A DNA stretch of 64,000 nt from Jeongeupia sp. USM3 (lineage in GTDB: Bacteria > Pseudomonadota > Gammaproteobacteria > Burkholderiales > Chitinibacteraceae): NCBI RefSeq assembly GCF_001808185.1, contig NZ_CP017668.1, positions 2,976,001 to 3,040,000 of the forward strand. Reading direction: 5' to 3'. Positions 61,699 to 64,000 of the stretch are shown here, in pieces. The position numbers and the translations under genes were made by a program. Position 1 is the stretch's first letter. Every line of letters starts with the position of its first letter. Below the pieces are notes generated by a model that worked only from the letters and a program-made list of their open reading frames with translations, was not told the DNA's origin and did no database searches.

Positions 61699-61731
61699 TA
61701 TGCCGCAAGTGCGCTAAGTGCTTGCGGCATA
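61699..61731 (+). other. Hairpin behind rpsJ
   Basis: Perfect 11-bp inverted repeat tatgccgcaag / cttgcggcata with an 11-base loop and no T run after it. It may stabilise the rpsJ mRNA end or serve as an operator; its right arm contains the -35 box of the next promoter. Confidence 0.6.
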
Positions 61732-61751
61732 AGAAAAAGTCGTGCTAGTAT
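61722..61751 (+). promoter_or_regulatory. Putative promoter of rplC and the S10-type operon
   Basis: TTGCGG and TAGTAT boxes with 18-base spacing, in the gap between rpsJ and rplC. The start point would be near 61758, at the foot of the following terminator-like hairpin. Confidence 0.6.
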
Positions 61752-61754
61752 CGC

Positions 61755-61795
61755 GGGCTTACCACTTTAGGGTGGTAAGCCCTTTTATTTTTTAG
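61755..61795 (+). terminator. Strong terminator-like hairpin between rpsJ and rplC
   Basis: Perfect 11-bp stem gggcttaccac / gtggtaagccc with a 6-base loop, followed by TTTTATTTTTT. It either ends the str/rpsJ transcript or acts as an attenuator of the rplC operon. Confidence 0.88.
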
Positions 61796-61843
61796 TTGGT
61801 TATTTGCCGATCAATCGCAATCGGCCCTGAAAAGGAAATAACT

Positions 61844-62488
61844 ATGAGCTTAGGTCTTGTCGGTCGCAAAGTCGGCATGACCCGCGTCTTTGCCGAGGAT
61901 GGTGCATCCATTCCGGTGACGGTGCTGGACATGTCCGCAAATCGCGTCACGCAAATCAAGTCCGTGGAAGCCGACGGCTACGCAGCCGTTCAGGTGACCT
62001 TTGGTGCCAAGAAGGCCAGTCGCGTCAACAAGGCGGAAGCCGGTCACTTTGCCAAGGCGGGTGTCGAAGCAGGTCTGGGGCTCGTCGAGTTCCGCGTCGC
62101 TGCCGAGAAGCTGTCCGAGCTGAAGGCTGGTGATTCGCTGTCGGTCGAGCTGTTTGCCGCTGGTCAACTGGTTGATGTCACCGGTACCTCGCAAGGTAAG
62201 GGTTTCTCGGGCGTCATCAAGCGTCACAACTTCAGTTCCAACCGCGCATCGCACGGTAACTCGCGTTCGCACAACACGCCGGGTTCGATTGGTCAGGCAC
62301 AGGATCCGGGTCGTATTTTCCCGGGTAAGCGCATGGCGGGTCAGCTGGGTAACGTCAAGTCGACGGTCCAGAATCTGGAAGTCGTGCGTATCGATGCCGA
62401 GCGTCAACTGCTGCTGGTCAAGGGCGCTGTCCCTGGCTCCAAGGGCAATGACGTGGTCGTTCGTCCGAGTGTGAAGGCGGGTGCGTAA
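61844..62488 (+). CDS. rplC: 50S ribosomal protein L3
   Basis: L3 sits near the peptidyl transferase centre and starts 50S assembly. The 214-residue protein has 'GLVGRKVGMTRVFAEDG' and the loop 'GSIGQAQDPGRIFPGKRMAG', where the Gln is methylated in other species. AAGGA upstream of the ATG gives the start. Its stop overlaps rplD by one base. Confidence 0.99.
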   Translation: MSLGLVGRKVGMTRVFAEDGASIPVTVLDMSANRVTQIKSVEADGYAAVQVTFGAKKASRVNKAEAGHFAKAGVEAGLGLVEFRVAAEKLSELKAGDSLSVELFAAGQLVDVTGTSQGKGFSGVIKRHNFSSNRASHGNSRSHNTPGSIGQAQDPGRIFPGKRMAGQLGNVKSTVQNLEVVRIDAERQLLLVKGAVPGSKGNDVVVRPSVKAGA

Positions 62489-63108
62489 TGGAACTTAAAG
62501 TCATCAATGCTAACGGCGAAGCGCAAGCCGCTGTCGCCGCATCGGATGTGCTGTTTGCCCGTGATTTCAACGAAGCGCTGGTTCACCAGGTTGTGACCGC
62601 GTACTTCGCGAATGCACGTAGCGGCAACCGCGCCCAGCTGGGTCGCGATGCAGTGCATCACTCCACCAAGAAGCCGTTCAAGCAAAAAGGTACCGGTCGT
62701 GCCCGTGCGGGTATGACTTCGTCGCCGTTGTGGCGTGGTGGTGGCCGGGCGTTCCCGAACAGCCCGGATGAGAACTTCAGCCAGAAGGTTAACCGCAAGA
62801 TGTACCGCGCCGGTATTGCGACCATTCTGTCGCAACTGGTTCGCGAAGACCGTCTGATCGTGGTTGACTCGCTGTCGCTGGAAGCCCCGAAGACCAAGGC
62901 CCTGGTGCAAAAGCTGAACGCGCTGAATCTCGATTCCGTGCTGTTCATCACCAAGGAACTGGACGAGAACCTGTACCTTGCTTCGCGCAACCTGCCGCAC
63001 GTGCTCGTCGTCGAGCCGAGCCAGGCTGACCCGGTGAGCCTGGTGCGCTTCAAGAAAGTCGTGCTGACCCGTGATGCGCTGGCCGCTTTTGAGGAGATGT
63101 TCGCATGA
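62488..63108 (+). CDS. rplD: 50S ribosomal protein L4
   Basis: L4 is a 50S exit-tunnel protein and in gammaproteobacteria the repressor of the S10 operon. The 206-residue protein has the tunnel loop 'KKPFKQKGTGRARAGMTSSP' and 'WRGGGRAFPNSP'. Start and stop overlap the neighbours (1 and 4 bases), so translation is coupled. Confidence 0.99.
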   Translation: MELKVINANGEAQAAVAASDVLFARDFNEALVHQVVTAYFANARSGNRAQLGRDAVHHSTKKPFKQKGTGRARAGMTSSPLWRGGGRAFPNSPDENFSQKVNRKMYRAGIATILSQLVREDRLIVVDSLSLEAPKTKALVQKLNALNLDSVLFITKELDENLYLASRNLPHVLVVEPSQADPVSLVRFKKVVLTRDALAAFEEMFA

Positions 63109-63410
63109 CGCAATTCACCGAAAATCGTCTGCTGCAAGTGCTGCTGGCGCCGGTCGTGTCGGAAAAGACCACTCTCGTTGCTGAAAAGAACGAGCAGGTC
63201 GTGTTCCGCGTATCGACCGATGCGACCAAGGCCGAGATCAAGGCGGCTGTCGAGCTGCTGTTCAAGGTCAAGGTTGAAGGCGTGTCCGTGATCAACGTGA
63301 AGGGCAAGGGCAAGCGCTTTGGCCGTTTCGTGGGTCGCCGCAAGGACTGGAAAAAAGCTTACGTTAGCCTCGCGGCCGGTCAGGAACTTGACCTCGCGGC
63401 TGCGCAATAA
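63105..63410 (+). CDS. rplW: 50S ribosomal protein L23
   Basis: L23 lines the tunnel exit and docks trigger factor and SRP. The 101-residue protein has 'LLAPVVSEKTTLVAEKN' and 'VKGKGKRFGRFVGRRKDWKK'. The ATGA overlap with rplD shows coupling. Confidence 0.99.
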   Translation: MTQFTENRLLQVLLAPVVSEKTTLVAEKNEQVVFRVSTDATKAEIKAAVELLFKVKVEGVSVINVKGKGKRFGRFVGRRKDWKKAYVSLAAGQELDLAAAQ

Positions 63411-63421
63411 GGAGACTGAAA

Positions 63422-64000
63422 ATGGCATTGGTTAAAGTAAAACCGACGTCCGCCGGTCGCCGCGCTGTCGTCAAGGTTGTCAATCCGGATCTGCACAAGG
63501 GTGCGCCGTACGCGCCGCTGCTCGAGTCGCAAAGCAAGACCGCCGGTCGTAACAACCGCGGTGTGATCACGACCCGTCACAAGGGCGGTGGCCACAAGCA
63601 GCATTACCGCATGATCGACTTCAAGCGCAACAAGGATGGCATCGTTGCCAAGGTTGAGCGCCTGGAGTATGACCCGAACCGCACCGCGAACATCGCGCTG
63701 CTGTGCTATGCCGACGGCGAACGCCGCTACATCATCGCCCCGAAGGGCCTGAAGGCTGGCATGACCGTGGTTTCGGGCTCGGAAGCGCCGATCAAGGCCG
63801 GTAACGCCCTGCCGATCCGCAACATTCCGGTCGGTTCGACCATCCACTGCATCGAAATGCAGCCGGGCAAGGGGGCGCAGATCGCGCGTTCGGCCGGTGC
63901 TTCGGTCCAGCTGCTGGCGCGCGAAGGTGCTTACGCTCAGCTGCGTCTGCGTTCGGGCGAAATCCGCAAGGTGCATATCGATTGCCGCGCTACGCTCGGC
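63422..64000 (+). CDS. rplB: 50S ribosomal protein L2, N-terminal part (cut by window end)
   Basis: L2 is needed for subunit joining and peptidyl transfer. The first 193 codons are present, with 'MALVKVKPTSAGRRAVVKVV', 'GRNNRGVITTRHKGGGHKQ' and 'YDPNRTANIALL'. AAGGAG lies before the ATG. The remaining third of the protein, with the catalytic His region, is beyond the window. Confidence 0.98.
   Translation, partial: MALVKVKPTSAGRRAVVKVVNPDLHKGAPYAPLLESQSKTAGRNNRGVITTRHKGGGHKQHYRMIDFKRNKDGIVAKVERLEYDPNRTANIALLCYADGERRYIIAPKGLKAGMTVVSGSEAPIKAGNALPIRNIPVGSTIHCIEMQPGKGAQIARSAGASVQLLAREGAYAQLRLRSGEIRKVHIDCRATLG

Overview
The window is a contiguous piece of a GC-rich betaproteobacterial chromosome. 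Three things point to Neisseriales, and to a chitinolytic genus of the Jeongeupia/Chitiniphilus type: the tRNA-Tyr/Gly/Thr-tuf-tRNA-Trp-secE-nusG-rplKAJL-rpoBC-rpsLG-fusA-tuf-rpsJ order, the sequence character of the housekeeping proteins, and a secreted peptidase carrying chitin-binding modules. The family level is an inference from protein sequence alone; no 16S gene is present. Coding density is high, codon third positions are strongly G/C, and this creates very long meaningless antisense reading frames. I see no prophage, insertion sequence, CRISPR array or integron.

Layout. 1-4083: end of a polar amino-acid-type ABC importer (permease, ATPase, binding protein) that brackets a glycosylasparaginase gene, followed by a convergent LacI-family regulator; the set looks like uptake and cleavage of GlcNAc-asparagine or a related compound. 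4505-12287: an RNB-domain ribonuclease with a small Zn-ribbon protein, a CBM-(Pro-Thr)n-M60 metallopeptidase, panD, a copper-chaperone pair, hemF and a macrodomain hydrolase. 12591-24884: two complete glutamate synthase operons (gltBD) in tandem that are of different evolutionary types. 24987-31548: a TPR protein, a decayed AraC-type regulator, a DtpA-like peptide transporter, a two-gene chromate transporter, a tandem glycine riboswitch in front of a TRIC-family channel, and two secreted proteins. 31713-42546: marC, rpiA, phoU, ppx, corA, a DUF456 protein, a soluble four-PAS chemoreceptor, lgt, ilvD and an alkyltransferase-like protein.

42594-64000 is the translation/transcription supercluster: a lone tRNA-Phe on the minus strand, then a promoter followed by tRNA-Tyr, tRNA-Gly, tRNA-Thr, tufA, tRNA-Trp, secE, nusG, rplK, rplA, the L10 leader, rplJ, rplL, rpoB, rpoC, rpsL, rpsG, fusA, a second tuf, rpsJ, rplC, rplD, rplW and the start of rplB. 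The two tuf genes are nearly identical at the DNA level except at their ends, the mark of gene conversion. Hairpin terminators or attenuators sit before secE, between rplL and rpoB, and between rpsJ and rplC, where a promoter is also visible.

The most interesting items are the glycosylasparaginase/ABC locus, the two unlike gltBD operons side by side, the glycine riboswitch with its own promoter and a hairpin over the ribosome binding site, the repeat-built PAS receptor, and the internal promoter plus hairpin that separates rpsJ from rplC. None is proven to be a new system; each is stated with what would test it.
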